DNA of 64,000 nt from Mactra quadrangularis (GCA_025267735.1 CM046300.1:34357322-34421321), one strand, 5' to 3'. Positions 9,885 to 22,599 are shown, counted from the first letter of the stretch. Numbers and translations: made by a program. Notes: generated from the sequence alone by a model not told the origin.

Positions 9885-10157
9885 TCCAACGCCGTGTTAA
9901 CACAATTTTTTAGATTATTTTACGGCGTCCGGCGCACCTAACTTAGCTTTCCTTAACCATTGTCAATAACCAGTACTCACCTCTACCCTTCCACAAGACC
10001 GGAAACTTCTCCATATACCTTATTAATGGTAGAAAATTGACTTAACTGTCAAATTTCCATGGAAGGGTATAACCTCGCCGGGTGGGATTCGAATCCGTAC
10101 CTCCTTCGGGACACTATATTCGAAATCTAAGCGCTACTAACTGCGCTATTGACCCAG
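9885..10157 (-). mobile_element. tRNA-derived SINE, full length, family of 23951-24241
   Basis: On the minus strand the head contains A box AATAGCGCAGTTAGTAGCGC and B box GGATTCGAATCCC, then a body with ACCCTTCCATGGAAATTTGAC, GAGAAGTTTCCGG, GTGGAAGGGTAG, GAGTACTGGTTATTGACAAT and GTTAGGTGCGCCGGACGCCG. It ends GTGTTAACACGGCGTTGG. All these blocks are in the same order as the plus-strand copy at 23951-24241. The A-rich tail has been lost or was never present. An open frame across the head (10082-10339) is fortuitous. Confidence 0.82.
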
Positions 10158-10480
10158 GTTCATGTTATCCAAGTATTGTGAGTATTGTGTGCACCGACGG
10201 CGACTTCCAGCAAGGGCTGGTCATACTTGTCAATGAGAATTTGGCAAAATACTCAGTGGCCTTCCTTATAGAAAGAAGTTTTGTGTTACTTGAGGAATTC
10301 TTAGGAAATGCTGATTGTGTGCCGTGCCAAACTAAATAAAAGTGTAGTTGAACGGTATAAAACCAAACAAAGGTTCATTCAGTTATAATTTTCCTGGATC
10401 CATAAAGTGGTAGAATGTGCGCATGATTTATGTTCCCAAGGGGTTGCTGTTTTGAGCCTCACTTGGGCTTATAGCCTTCA
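10158..10480. other. Unannotated interval
   Basis: Lies between two copies of the same SINE family in opposite orientation. No independent feature is supported. Confidence 0.35.
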
Positions 10481-10620
10481 TTGAATAAGGTATATGGAGA
10501 ATTTGTCGATCATATGGAATTGCGAGTACTGATTAAAGGCAATTTTAAGGTATAGGAAAGCTAGGTTAGGTGAGCTGGCCGTCGTAAAATACCTTTATTT
10601 GTGTTAACATGAAGTTATAC
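10481..10620 (+). mobile_element. 5'-truncated SINE, family of 23951-24241
   Basis: Begins at AATAAGGTATATGGAGAA, which is internal to the full-length copies, and continues through GAGTACTG, GGAAAGCTAGGTTAGGTG and CTGGCCGTCGTAAAATACC to GTGTTAACA. The tRNA head is absent. 5' truncation fits retrotransposition by a LINE. Confidence 0.7.
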
Positions 10621-10916
10621 CCAATAAGTAAACATGAATAGACAATGATGCTTGTGGACTCCACAGAGCATTAGCCAAGTACTGCACTCGCTAGGCTCAT
10701 AATAACAAAATGTCTTATAGAGTTTATCTAGACTTGTGTCGGAATAAATTTACAGCAATTGTTGTTTGTGCATTGCACGAACTTTATGTGCTTTTGTGAC
10801 ATTTGTGCTTTTGGAATATAGTTCATATTTGTTAGTGCTAAAACAGAATATTAAAACAGCGCAACTACTGTATTTTTATCTGTCGTAGAATTTTAGCATT
10901 TTGTCCGTATCAAACG
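10621..10916. other. Unannotated interval
   Basis: Nothing beyond AT-rich sequence recognised. Confidence 0.35.
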
Positions 10917-10970
10917 CAAAGGGAAACAACTCTGTTGTCTTTTGTTTTCTTATTGGATTGTTTCCCTTTG
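10917..10970. repeat. Foldback with AAAGGGAA-type arms
   Basis: CAAAGGGAAACAA at 10917-10929 is exactly mirrored by TTGTTTCCCTTTG at 10958-10970, leaving a 28-base loop. It is a second example of the arm motif seen at 3122-3186. Confidence 0.7.
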
Positions 10971-11129
10971 ATACTTGTATAATTTTGTACGAGTATTTTT
11001 ATAGAGATTTCATAGTAAGCAAGCATGAAGACAAGAAGCAACTAAATATAATAGGCTCTAATAATTATAATAAAGAACATGTGAGTAATTTGTGTTGTGT
11101 ATTTAATTATACTTTTGATAAAGAGTTAG

Positions 11130-11265
11130 TTCTAGTCAGTCACTGACGGAAGAATGCGCCTACAGTTACTGATTAATGGCTTAATCTAAAGGATATGATA
11201 AAGTTGATATGACTTGTACAATGTGTTGCTACGGCGTTAACCTCAACCTAGAAAATAAATACAAA
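11130..11265 (+). mobile_element. 5'-truncated SINE, family of 8791-9096
   Basis: Starts at TAGTCAGTCACTGACGGAAG and ends GTGTTGCTACGGCGTTAACC plus an A-rich run (GAAAATAAATACAAAA). These are the 3' body and tail of the minus-strand SINE at 8791-9096. The two copies therefore form an inverted pair about 2.2 kb apart. Confidence 0.72.
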
Positions 11266-12011
11266 AGTTACCAAAGCTGTTGATGTTTTTCTCCCATTTA
11301 TATTTTCTCCCATTTGACAATATCACTCTCAAGTTTTATACAACAAACCATTTTCAACAGCTATGTTTGACCAAGTGTAAAAGACCTACTGTAAACTTTT
11401 TGTAACCCTCACAAACCTTTTACTTAAGTGGGCAAAAAACTATACAATCTTGTCTGATCGATTCTGAGACTACAAAGATTTGCTGATTATGAAAGTTACT
11501 TGATTAAAACCAATAGTAATCATCATTTTTATTGTTTTTCTACCAGTTGAATTTCGTAATCTTCGTAGTAATACCGTAATGGCAATTTACTGATTAGTGA
11601 AAAGTGCTGAAATTCATTAAATATTTAAACCTATTCGTTTCTCTATGATGTTAAACTCGATTTATCTGCCATTGCTTTGAAAGCCTATTGGCACCAAATT
11701 TACAATTAAGTAAACAAAACTTAGATACGCACGCAATGTAAAACCATAGGTTATTTTCTGGATAGGTTCAATAAATCTTAGTATTGATTGGAGTTTAGGG
11801 AGAATGACACACAGGTCAAAATATCATGAATTCAAAGAGATAAATACAATGAAAGCGAAAACTGTTGAAATGATCAATTAGTACGATAAAAGTGCGTTTA
11901 TCTAACTAATATAACATACAGCAAACTTATAAAGACATGGTCAATTTTTGAATAGGCATTCGGTTAGACTTTAAATTGTTTGAGTTCCAACTAAATAAAA
12001 CTTAATACATG
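11266..12011. other. Unannotated AT-rich DNA
   Basis: No coding frame or repeat is supported. It runs into the minisatellite at 12012. Confidence 0.45.
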
Positions 12012-12912
12012 TATTACTATTATACTACTTATTATATTAAAATTACGATTATACTACTTATTTTATTAAAATTACTATTATACTTCTTATTATATTAAAA
12101 TTACTATTATACTACTTACTATATTAAAATTACGATTATACTACTTATTTTATTAAAATTACTATTATACTTCTTATTATATTAAAATTACTATTATACT
12201 ACTTACTATATTAAAATTACTATTATACTACTTATTATATTAAAATTACTATTATATTACTTATTATATTAAAATTACTATTATACTACTTATTATATTA
12301 AAATTACTATTATATTACTTATTATATTAAAATTACTATTATACTACTTATTATATTACTGTAGGAGCAGTAGTCCAGTGGTAGGACGCGCGCTTAGGGA
12401 TCGAGAGGTCCTGGGTTCGAATCCCACTAGGGGCACTGCTAATTTCCTTGAGCAAGAAATTTACCTGCGATTGCTTCCCTCCACCCAGGTGTAAATGGGT
12501 ACCTGCGAGGGTGGTATAATTCCGTTGCGCCAATTTGTCGGCTGCACTAATAAGCGGAGTAGAAGACTCCCCAGGGAGATTGATAGATAGATACCAGTAG
12601 CCCAATGACCAGGGGTAATTGTTGTAAAGTCGGTGAACGTGCGTAAGCATGAAACTTAGACTATAAAATGACATTTATATTAAAATTACTATTATACTAC
12701 TTATTGTATTAAAATTACTATTACACTACTTATTATATTAAAATTACTATTATACTACTTATTATATTAAAATTACTATTACACTACTTATTATATTAAA
12801 ATTACTATTACACTACTTATTATATTAAAATTACTATTATACTACGTATTATATTAAAATTACTATTACACTACGTATTATATTAAAATTACTATTACAC
12901 TACGTATTATAT
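12012..12912 (+). repeat. 29-bp minisatellite, about 20 units, interrupted by a SINE
   Basis: The unit is TACTTATTATATTAAAATTA followed by CTATTATAC (29 bp). About 12 units lie at 12012-12358 and about 8 at 12675-12912. The first half has a higher-order pattern: units marked ...CGATTATAC, TTATTTTATT and TTCTTATTAT recur every three units (87 bp). The second half has different variants (ACACTAC, TACGTATT), so the two sides evolved partly separately. Confidence 0.9.
12359..12674 (+). mobile_element. tRNA-derived SINE inserted in the minisatellite
   Basis: The head has an A-box-like TAGTCCAGTGGTAGGACGC and B box GGTTCGAATCC, then ACTAGGGGCACTGCTA, core TTCCTTGAGCAAGAAATTTA, CCAGGTGTAAATGGGTACC, and a 3' part with GTCGGTGAACGTGCG. 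TTATATTA flanks the body on both sides (12351-12358, 12675-12682), a likely target duplication, although the array itself also supplies this word. A second, diverged copy is at 15270. The antisense 107-codon frame inside it is not a gene. Confidence 0.82.
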
Positions 12913-13370
12913 AAAAAAGGGGAGATGATATTTTACTGCTTCAACTCACTGTTTCGCTTCACTAAAAGCAATGCTATTATCAAATAAACCCTTTACACTA
13001 TCATGGATACATTATTAGAAGGAGCGAAAATTACACGTTGTCCCCATAAAAGTGAAATAGAAATTAAGTTATGGAAAACGGTACATTTGTGATAGTTTGA
13101 CTCATTCTGATGACAAAAAAGTCACATGATAAAGGCATCGTGATATATTACCCTACCACTCTGAATATCTATGTACTTTCATGTAATGTTAATGAACGTA
13201 AATATAGACCAAATGAATTACATAAAATATGAAAATGAACTGTTAGCAATGCAATATCTGTCTCTAACTAATGTTCAAGACAACGTATTTGCCTGGTCGG
13301 GTTTATCTTACTTTTCTTAACAAGCAACATGTTAGAAGGACGACAACATACTCTTGGTGCATACATATAA

Positions 13371-13552
13371 GGCGTAACTCACAGTGCTACATTAAAATAT
13401 AGGAAATATAGATACGGAAATGAGTATATCTATTTTACAAGAAGAATCAGTTAGTTAATGTCGTGTTATAATGGATATAATTACTTACAATTAATGGATG
13501 TTTGTTGTCAACGTTTATATTATCTTGCAGACGACACTCAGATCCCCATTTT
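13371..13552 (+). repeat. Recurrent ~160-bp repeat, copy 1
   Basis: Begins GGCGTAACTCACAGTGCTAC, contains GATACGGAAATGAGTATA and GTTAATGTCGTGTTATAATG, and ends TATCTTGCAGACGACACT. The same block order occurs at 14439 and 17174 on the plus strand and at 25538 and 35592 on the minus strand. The final TTGCAG with a preceding pyrimidine-rich stretch resembles a splice acceptor. Family and function are unknown. Confidence 0.75.
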
Positions 13553-14438
13553 AACAGACGGCTCTAATATTCCTTGTTAGCTGACGTTACAGATGTTTCC
13601 GCGAAAAAAGAAAACATATTAGATAATGATTTTTGACTTGCCATTCCGTTTAATGTGTTAGATTTTCATTAGGCATAATATTTTTCAATATTTATCTAAC
13701 GGGAGTACCCGGGAGGCAACAACAGCATTGACTTAATTCATGATTTAAATTTGATTTTTAAACTGTACGTATGACACTTAGTTGATAAGATTTGATATAA
13801 TGCCAATATATTGAAATGTAAAAGGCAACTTTTTATGTTAGTCAACCCAAGAAGTGATAGAAAGACATCATCGAAACAAAATTTGACTAATTGCCTGATG
13901 TAAAAACGACGCTCCGGTTGTACAAGAAGTACATTTAACTATTTTTTTCATTGATTTAAGTGCCTAGACTAACACTAGAAATCATCATTAAACTTTTTTA
14001 ACGATGTATTCAACAACCAATAATAAGCTAGATCAATGTTGCCAACTTAAGTGTAGATTAAGAATCAATGGTATTTAAATTTTAAAATTTACAAATACGA
14101 GTACAAGTTCACGTAAGTTCACAATTGCAACATGTTAACAATTAAAAAAAGTTAAATATGATTAATTTGGTAAGTAATTATACCTGTGTAAATCTTTGTT
14201 AGTAAAATAGTTTTCTCCATTACATGTACAAACATCGTGCGGTGAATGTCAAATAAAATATAATAACTTATACTCATATCCTAGTAAAGCAAAACATTTT
14301 ATTCAAATAACTTATTTTTCAGTACAGTTCTATGATAACAATTGTACAATACAAATAATTGATATGCTCACCCTTAGCTTGAACAAAAGTCATGATCAAT
14401 GTTAAAAAGTCGTTTAGAATGGCTGGTGCATCTATTCC

Positions 14439-14572
14439 AGACGTAACTCACAATGCTACATCAAATGATACGGAAATGAGTATAGTTATTTTTCATGAGG
14501 ATTTAATTAATGTCTTGTAACTTTTGGAGGGGGTATACTTACAATACAATCAATTGGTAATTACAGACTGCA
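14439..14572 (+). repeat. Recurrent ~160-bp repeat, copy 2 (3' end lost)
   Basis: Starts AGACGTAACTCACAATGCTA and keeps GATACGGAAATGAGTATAG and TTAATTAATGTCTTGTAA. It then diverges, and the TTGCAGACGACACT end is replaced by ACAGACTGC. Confidence 0.65.
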
Positions 14573-15269
14573 AAATAGAATTTATCTCAAATGATAATAA
14601 TATATTTGTGGATTAACTGCTGCACAAGATTTTTATGTACGATTTGACAAGCATACACAACAGAATGTCTTAAATATACCAATTGTGCCGACTTCATACC
14701 TTATTCACATGATATAAACACGTAAATGGTTGGCTTATTTCTTAATGGCTTTTGCAGGCACTTTTTCGCATCCGGTTATTCTCACAGGCGGTGAGGTTTT
14801 TTTGTTCGGGACCGTGTCAGCCGCTTGTGGTTAATCTGATTAAAACATCTTTCCAAGGTGTGTACTTTTGTCCATCAGGTGTATGCAACAAAAATATACC
14901 ACTGAAATAGAAATTGACAATCTTGAAATGAAACATTAACCATCTTGTTCGGAAAAAATAAGCTGTTCCCCAATGCATGAAAGCGTCTAGACTAACACTT
15001 CTTTTTAACAAGGCAAAGCATTTAATGGTTAATGTAGACGTCAGTAATAAACTGGATCAATGTTGTAAACATTGCTATGTATTCAAAAACTTTTTGATAT
15101 TTGAAATCTGGATTAAAAGTCCCGACCCCATGTAACATTCAATGCGAATACAAGAAGATACATTTAATGAAATTTCTGGTGTTCGTTTAACAACCATCCA
15201 AAAGACATTATTTAAGTCAATAAAGCCATTAGAAAAATTTTGGTAGACATTTAGCGCAATGTTTATATT

Positions 15270-15492
15270 AGAAGCAGTGGTCAAGAGGTTTGATTGACAG
15301 AAATACCGGTTTTGAAACCACTAGGGACACTGCTAGTTCCTTGAGCAAGAAATTACCTTCAAGTGGTACATTCCATCGAGGTGTAAATGGGAACTGTGAG
15401 GGATCACCTGCCTGCAGGCGATTTCAATGATCAGGAGTCATCGTACAAAATTGTATAGTCGGCTGAGCATGTATTTGGAAACAGACTTAAAT
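15270..15492 (+). mobile_element. Diverged copy of the SINE at 12359
   Basis: GAAGCAGTGGTCAAGAGGTT, ACTAGGGACACTGCTAGTTC, CTTGAGCAAGAAATTACC, AGGTGTAAATGGGAAC and GTCGGCTGAGCATG occur in the same order as in the copy at 12359-12674. The B box has decayed to GGTTTTGAAACC, so this head would no longer drive RNA polymerase III. A middle segment is deleted. Confidence 0.72.
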
Positions 15493-17173
15493 CAGCTTTT
15501 TAACCTTTAACAGTTTACTATTTTCTCATTAGAAAATGGAACGTTGCATCAAGTTGTCTTTATGTTCCATTATCCCGTACATCTGATGGTATTACTCGAT
15601 GACAAGTCAAATATGCTGCTTCAACTATACTGACAGAGCATCTACTTAATGTATAACCGTGACAAGTGTTAAATAGACAAACCTCTTCAATGTCCAAGTG
15701 TTTACTAAAATGTATCTGACATGATAAAAGTCAAGAAAACATATCTTTAATGTCTAATCAATCGATTAAGATATGGCAGATGTATCAATTTCTAGAGATA
15801 TAGTTAGTGTGCAATCTAAAAACTGCCAGCAAGGGAACTTTCAATGATTTTACCTGTTAACATATTTAACAAAGTTTCAAAGTTATATTTTGTCTTACAA
15901 AGAAGGTATAAACAAAAGAGCACATTGCTCTGTTGGAAGGAAATTGCTTTTACATTAAAACTAAAAGGTCAAATGGTTAATTAATTTAATATTAAAATGT
16001 GTTCTTGTATTAATCATTCGATCACACCAGATGATTGATCGTTATTGCATAAATACACCAGAAGGTGAACCTTATTCAGTTTTTTCACGATGAAAACATT
16101 CTGACACACTTAAAGCTTATTTTGAAAGAGCTAGTCCTAAATGTATATGTAATAGCATAATTTGTTTATCTATGGCGGACATTATTCTATGCAGTGCAAC
16201 CACCTTGATTCGTACATACTTAAGTCATTCAAATTGCAGTCGTTAAACAGTCGTTCAGCAGTCGATCTGCATCCTTTGACAACATGAACAACTTTCATAT
16301 TCCCATGTGATAGTTTTAAATGGGTTTACTGGAATTGGATTCACATTTCCAGTTTATGTCATTGTACACTGGTTAAACTGTATACCTTTCTGGAATTTTA
16401 ACAAAACAAAGACTGTTAGAAGGTTCAATGATCGCTAGTATCATGATATGAAAATAAAAATAATGCCAATGCTGCATCTGAGGTAATTAATATAATTAAA
16501 AAAAATAATTACTTGCATGGTACTCTTGTTAATATCAGAACCATTATGTGCGATAATTATGTACATAATCGATATATAATGTGATTTCTTTATTGTAGTT
16601 TTAGAATTTTCAGAATTGTGATTGATATGTAAGGTAATGTCTCGCGTTAACTAGAATGTTTAATTAAGGTCTTATGAATTCTTAATTTGAATTTATTACA
16701 AATTGTTATTTTTAAATTGATCGCTCGTCAGTTTAGTTTAAATTTGTTTAGTTTTGTATTATAATAACTTCTCTTTTGTTTTGCCGCTGTCTAAAACTAC
16801 TACACATGCAGGTGCATTTCATGTAGTATTAGCTACTGCTTATTACATTATTATTATTACAATTATATATGAAACTAAAATCCATTTTTAATGTTTAAGG
16901 CATGATTCAGCCTTCAATGACGTTGTGCTTGCAAGATGAGGGACCAAAGATGCTTTCTTGTGTAGCTGAATACATTAATATAAAATGTGCATGTATAATT
17001 TGATTTCTATGATCAATCATCGATGTTGTTGAATATCCTCAGAAGTGGAATTTTAATCATATACTATATCATGTATCAATTCGCATCTAACAGTTTATTA
17101 ATAGAAAAAATGTACTTACCTTGCGAAGTCATTGATATCAAAGACATCCATAAAATCTTTGATGACTCCACAT
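15493..17173. other. Unannotated AT-rich DNA
   Basis: No open frame above 60 codons, RNA gene or recognised repeat. Confidence 0.45.
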
Positions 17174-17335
17174 AGGACGTAACTCACATTGGTACATCAA
17201 ATGATACGGAAATGAGTATAATTATTTTACAAGAAGAAGTTAATGTCATGTTTTATAGGATATAATTTACAAACAATCAATAGGTAATTGTTGTCAATGA
17301 TAATAGTATACTATCTTGCAGACGACACTTAGATC
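17174..17335 (+). repeat. Recurrent ~160-bp repeat, copy 3
   Basis: Runs from AGGACGTAACTCACATTGGT to CTATCTTGCAGACGACACTT. GATACGGAAATGAGTATAAT and GTTAATGTCATGTTTTATAG lie at the positions expected from copy 1. Confidence 0.75.
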
Positions 17336-20239
17336 TTGTGTTTAGCAAGAAATGGGGGGATTGAGGTTAATTTATTAATTTTTGAGGCGAGCGTAGTTGT
17401 TTACTAAAAACCTCTAAGCAAGCAAATGAAGAGTCCAAACAAGTTCATTTATACCAGATGGGTCAGATATTCAGACATTGCATTATAATTTATACCATTT
17501 TTGAGATGTACAAAATAATATGTTTAAGTCAGTTGATACCAACCGATATTTAGAAACTGTTTGTATTAATTTTATTTGCCCATTTTCTTTAAATCGAGGT
17601 TTATCCGGTAAGGTTTCAATTAATGAGCTCAATATCAGAAGTACAAGAACATGAACTAAGCAATAAACTTTATGCTGGCCATTGTAGTTTCCCTTTTTCC
17701 AAAATATCAAAACTGAAATCAATAGCATAAACAAAGTTATATACTTGTTTATCATCTAAAAAGCTTTACTAGGGATTGAGCACAAATATTGACCATTGTT
17801 TTATAAATTTGAATATATAAACGCTTACGTTTGTAGTTAAATGAAATATTGACATGAAAATATCAAACTAAAGTGAAAGACATAACATTAGAAAAAATAG
17901 GCTTAATCGACACACAATAAATAACAAGATTATTGCATTAAGTGTATTAAGAAAATATTGGCTTATTGAAATTTAGAAATTCATTTACAAGTTCGTGTTT
18001 GCTATGAATAAGATCTAAACGTTTAAACATGGTTTTCTGATTTATATATTGAAAAGAGCAATTTATTCTTATTTTGTTTTATTTAGATCTAATACATTAT
18101 CAAAATTAAATTTATCTATTTCTATATCATTAACTGTTTGTCAAAACGTTTGAACTGTTTCTAACCCTTGTAAAACACTAACGTGTGTATATGTATGCAA
18201 TAAGACTATTTGACACATTCAACGTTTGTTGAACGACTATTAAACGAATTATTCCTATCATAAATATTCACTAAGAAACGCCATAGTAAGCGCAATGACA
18301 TCAATGTTTTTCTAAGTCCATGTAATGGCTTTGGGCTCAAGAAAACGACTTTTAATACTATTGCTCGTGTTTTCTAAATTGAACAGCTCTATGAAATACA
18401 TGCATTATCTTATACAACTAAATACTAGCTTATCACCAATGTAGTGCATAAAGTACGAACACGTGTAACGTTCTCTTGTGACATAATACGTCTGCCATTG
18501 ACACTTTCTAAATGGTAAGCTCAAGGGTTTATCGCTTTCACATATATCTGGTTCCTGAAATAATTACTCTGTCATAATCAGACATTTGTTAGGTCCAGTA
18601 AGAAGTGGACAAAAGTATTAGAATGAATTAGTAATTCCTTTACGTAAATGGATTATAATTCAGTCTTTACATAAATTGTACAAGAAAAAGAAATAAAATC
18701 ACATGCTACAAAGTTTTGTATGATTATTTCTACGGTTTGAATTGTCTATTGTATGGTTTGAATTGAAGGCAAAGGGACCTATATGTCTTAAAATCATATA
18801 GAATATCATTACTTCTTAAAACATATCGACATCACAATAGTCAATTGTATTAACAAATCCCTTTGTGTATTTATGTTTTGCTTCCTGTCGGGGAATATGA
18901 ACATCGACATCCAAACATTCTGTAAGCGATAGTAAAACAACTAAATGAGAATGTTTGATTATACAATTATCGTAATGATGTAAACAGGAAGACAGAATGG
19001 TAGACTTTTCTTGACAAATATCGATCAATTTCTCAAATATTGAGATGGTAAGAACGGTATGTTGGTTTTTCTATTTTAGTTAGCTTGTAACAGGAAATTC
19101 TTCATTTGGTATCTTTAAAATGATACAAACAACACGCAATAAGCAGGTATCATTGAAATATTACATTATTTTCAATACGTTTGTGGTGCAACATGTTCAA
19201 AAACCATTCATAGAAGTCGAATGCTTTTTGCTTTCCTTAATGTCGAATCAATTTCATTTAGCCATATGTAGGTAGAACTCACATTTAAAATGATGTGAAT
19301 AAATAGGTGCCTTTCCATTGTGTCTTGTCAGGATCAACGGCGTCTGATTCAGTTTGTAATTTTAATTGATCTTTAAATGTGAGACAACTTAATACTTGTT
19401 CACTCTTAAACTATACAGGAAATATTTAAAGCTCTTACACAAGAAAAACAAGCTTCTTAAATAAATTACTTTAATAGAGAAAACACAAAAATAGCAATTA
19501 TCGTTGGATTGTTTCTTGACAATGAACATGTTTTAACCATCGTTTTAAATGATTGATATACTAGTATTAGATACTCCATGCAAATTCATTTCTCAAGTTT
19601 TGTTGATAATACTCGTATTTATTGAATTTAAAATCAATTTAGTCAAATATTTATCACAACTACATTATAATCTTGTTATGTTAAATTTCTTATTTCTTTA
19701 ACTATGCCCAACATATCATAATTCAAGAAATTGTGGATGAATTATACATCAGTATATCTTGTTTATAAAATATAAAACATAGATATATTATTATTTAATA
19801 TCATACAGGCTTAATTTGAAGATAATGTAATAAAGTGTCTTTATGGACATGATTGCACATATTAATAGTTCCATTAAAAACAAAATGGTCGGATGAAATA
19901 AGAAATAAAAATTAAAAATTGACGGATGGTTATTTTATGAGAGATTCACTACTGAATGTTTGTAAATATAACATGAAAACTATGTTACTTGCCACTTATT
20001 AGGTCGAGACAATGCTTATACTTTGTGGGTACAAGGTTATAGACATACCATGTCAATTAACATAAAGTTTAATACTAAGTAAGTGACCTACAACATGCTT
20101 CAAATAATCTTAACAATTGTTCAACATTCAATTCATTTTATATTTATTTGCATTTTATATTGGCATAATGCGTTTGCAAGAAAACCCTGGTTTCTAAACT
20201 CATTTATATTATTCATTTTATCAAGTTCCATTCTTTCAC
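17336..20239. other. Unannotated AT-rich DNA
   Basis: About 2.9 kb without a supported gene. Predicted peptides are short and low-complexity. A faint echo of the ~160-bp repeat (GTAGAACTCACATTTAAAAT) lies near 19270 but is too short to call. Confidence 0.45.
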
Positions 20240-20400
20240 CTATAATAAATATGATTTACACAAATTTGCAATTGATTTCTTAATGAACCCAATCAGAGAA
20301 TATTTTAGTTTAAATTGCCGATAAACCAATGAAATAAGATGTTTGAAGGAAGTGCCAGTGCTTGAATCTTGTATATCTATATTGAGTTACAAAACAAGGC
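20240..20400 (+). repeat. Fragment related to the 10-kb unit (older copy A)
   Basis: ATTTGCAATTGATTTCTTAA followed by TGAACCCAATCA, and further on ATATTGAGTTACAAAAC, match the sequence at 28660-28810 (copy B), 38120-38280 (copy C) and 43640-43800 (D). It precedes B, so the array probably had at least one more unit to the left, now largely eroded. Confidence 0.55.
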
Positions 20401-21244
20401 AATCAACCATATATTGAATAAACAGAAATTGTCATTAGTATTGTCTTTGGTGTTCATAAAAATGCAGAAGGTTCATGTGAGTGACGCTGAGCTGCAATAT
20501 TTGTTTTTTTTTCATCAATTATGTGCACCGATTAAGAAACAAATATGGTTGTTCGAGTCTTCAATGGTATTTTATTCATAAAGGATAAAATGGCTTTTTA
20601 TTGTTCAGGAGTTGAAAATATAATAATAAAATTGCCATTATCGTTTTACACATACAAAATGTTGGACAAATTATTTATTAATCATTAACACATTTCTACG
20701 TTTATCAGTCGTATACATATTTTTAATATATTTTGGCACTATACATATCGCTACACCATACTTTTATACCAATGCTTTGTTTTCAACGGCTTCTGATTCG
20801 CTGTGGATATGCATATATATGCTCTGAAATTTTCTTACAATTTTTTTTATTCTGAGTAATGACCTTCACTAAATGAATGGATTAAGTCCTCAGTACATTT
20901 AACTTATTCACGTTTATATTTTTGTCTGAAATGCAGAATCACGTTCAGGAAATTCTTTAGCTAATGAGGCATAACAAATAAGATAAAATTCGCAGTCAAC
21001 GAAATGGATTACATTCAAATGAGAGTATGATATTATTGATTGCTTCGTTTTGTTTTTGTTTTGGACTTATTACTTACTTGAATGTTGACTACATTCCAGA
21101 AGTCATTGCATTTTGGACAAATACCTTATATTAGCATGACAAGGACCATGATGATATTCAAAGTACTTAATAAGGAGGGAATCACAAGAACTGATTATTT
21201 CACATGAAAATAATGCAACAAGCTTTGCACACATTTAAAGGCAT
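20401..21244. other. Unannotated AT-rich DNA before copy B
   Basis: Probably the eroded end of the older unit A, but individual matches are too weak to list. Confidence 0.35.
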
Positions 21245-22599
21245 CCTAAGTTGATAATCCTTGAGTGCATATTTAGTAAAAAATCAACCACATTGAGTAT
21301 AACAGCAAAAAAATGAGTAAAGATATCCATAATTTCTGTAACTCTAATATTCAAAATTGTAGACATTTCTTCTGATTGAAAGCTTCTTAAATTTAATGAT
21401 TTTACTTATTCATGAATTAAAAATCTGAACCTCTATAAAGCGAAAGTCTGTACTGATAAACACGTATCATACAAAAAATCACATACCTTTTACGGTATTT
21501 TCTGAATTCAATCAAATATTTTAAATATGACATAATCACCTAAATAAATGTAATTTTTGTCCTAATTTCTTTTTCCAGACATATCACTGAAAACAGATTG
21601 ACTCCCTGTAAGTTATTTTTAAAGCTGGCAATATGTTATTTTAAATTATCTACATAAAGAATTATTTGAGAATATTTATAATACAGGAAACATGAAGAAA
21701 TGATTAAGATGAAAAAAGGTGTCCGTTAAGGGCATTTGTAGAATTCTGTAGAATTCAATATAAAGTAATTGAAATAAACAAAGTACATTTAAAAACGTTT
21801 GTGCTTGCAATGTGTCTGTTCTTGATTTGATTTGTAATTCAATTGATAAACTAGATTCCAACACTTACACTTCATAAGAAAAGAGTTTCTGCGTTAATGT
21901 CAATTTCAAGTTTTATTTTAGTTGTGAATAAATGTGCGATAAAATCTCTGGTGAACAATAAATCATGTGTCTTAAATTAAAATAAAGACTTAACATAAAA
22001 ACTTTTTGAACATAATTCCTGCCGAGAGAAATTGCCGCCCATATCAGTTTAATATCTGCAATTATGGTTTTAATGATAATTGAGTAAATTGTTATGACAA
22101 AATGAGAATATAATTATGATATATCTTTTTCTTAATTATAGTAAAATTATGAAATAATTATCAAGAATTCTTTTAAAATGAATAAGCATATCTCGAGAGC
22201 AATAAATCTTGTCAGTAATTCCATTAAATACATGTAAAACATTTAACAATTTTGTGTCATATTTTATCGATGTGAAAATGTTTTACCATATAAAGTATTG
22301 CCCTATTCTTTTATAGCTTAGCTGCTTGTATTATTAAGAATAAATATGCAAAAGAAAGCACGGCTAAAACCCTTTTGGACGAATACCTCTTTTGATGTCG
22401 AGGGTAATTAGGAACACATATTGATTGCGCAAAATGAAATTCATTGTGTTTAAACTCGAACGTATTGGCAAAAATATAGAGAAAGACGAGTTTTTATGCA
22501 TACGAAATGTGCATGTTAGACATGTAGATTTCTAGGCAAAATCAAACACAGATGGAAGGGAAATTTTTTTATGGAAAACTCATAGAACGTATGTAGGTA

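Larger units (their letters stand above)
13371..15092 (+). repeat. Local direct duplication of about 1 kb
   Basis: Besides the repeat copies at 13371 and 14439, CTAGACTAACACT recurs at about 13966 and 14987, and AGATCAATGTTG / GGATCAATGTTG recur near 14031 and 15053. All are offset by 1.02-1.07 kb in the same orientation. The stretches between are heavily diverged, so this is an old tandem duplication. A SINE at 15270 lies outside it. Confidence 0.5.

Noticed and set aside
10082..10339. 85-codon frame on the plus strand
   Set aside because: It starts within the antisense tRNA head of the SINE at 9885-10157 and has no independent support.
12351..12674. 107-codon frame on the minus strand
   Set aside because: It lies exactly inside the SINE, antisense to it, and is not preserved in the SINE copy at 15270.
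12012..12912. CRISPR-like array
   Set aside because: The 29-bp units are contiguous without unique spacers, and the sequence is eukaryotic; it is a minisatellite.
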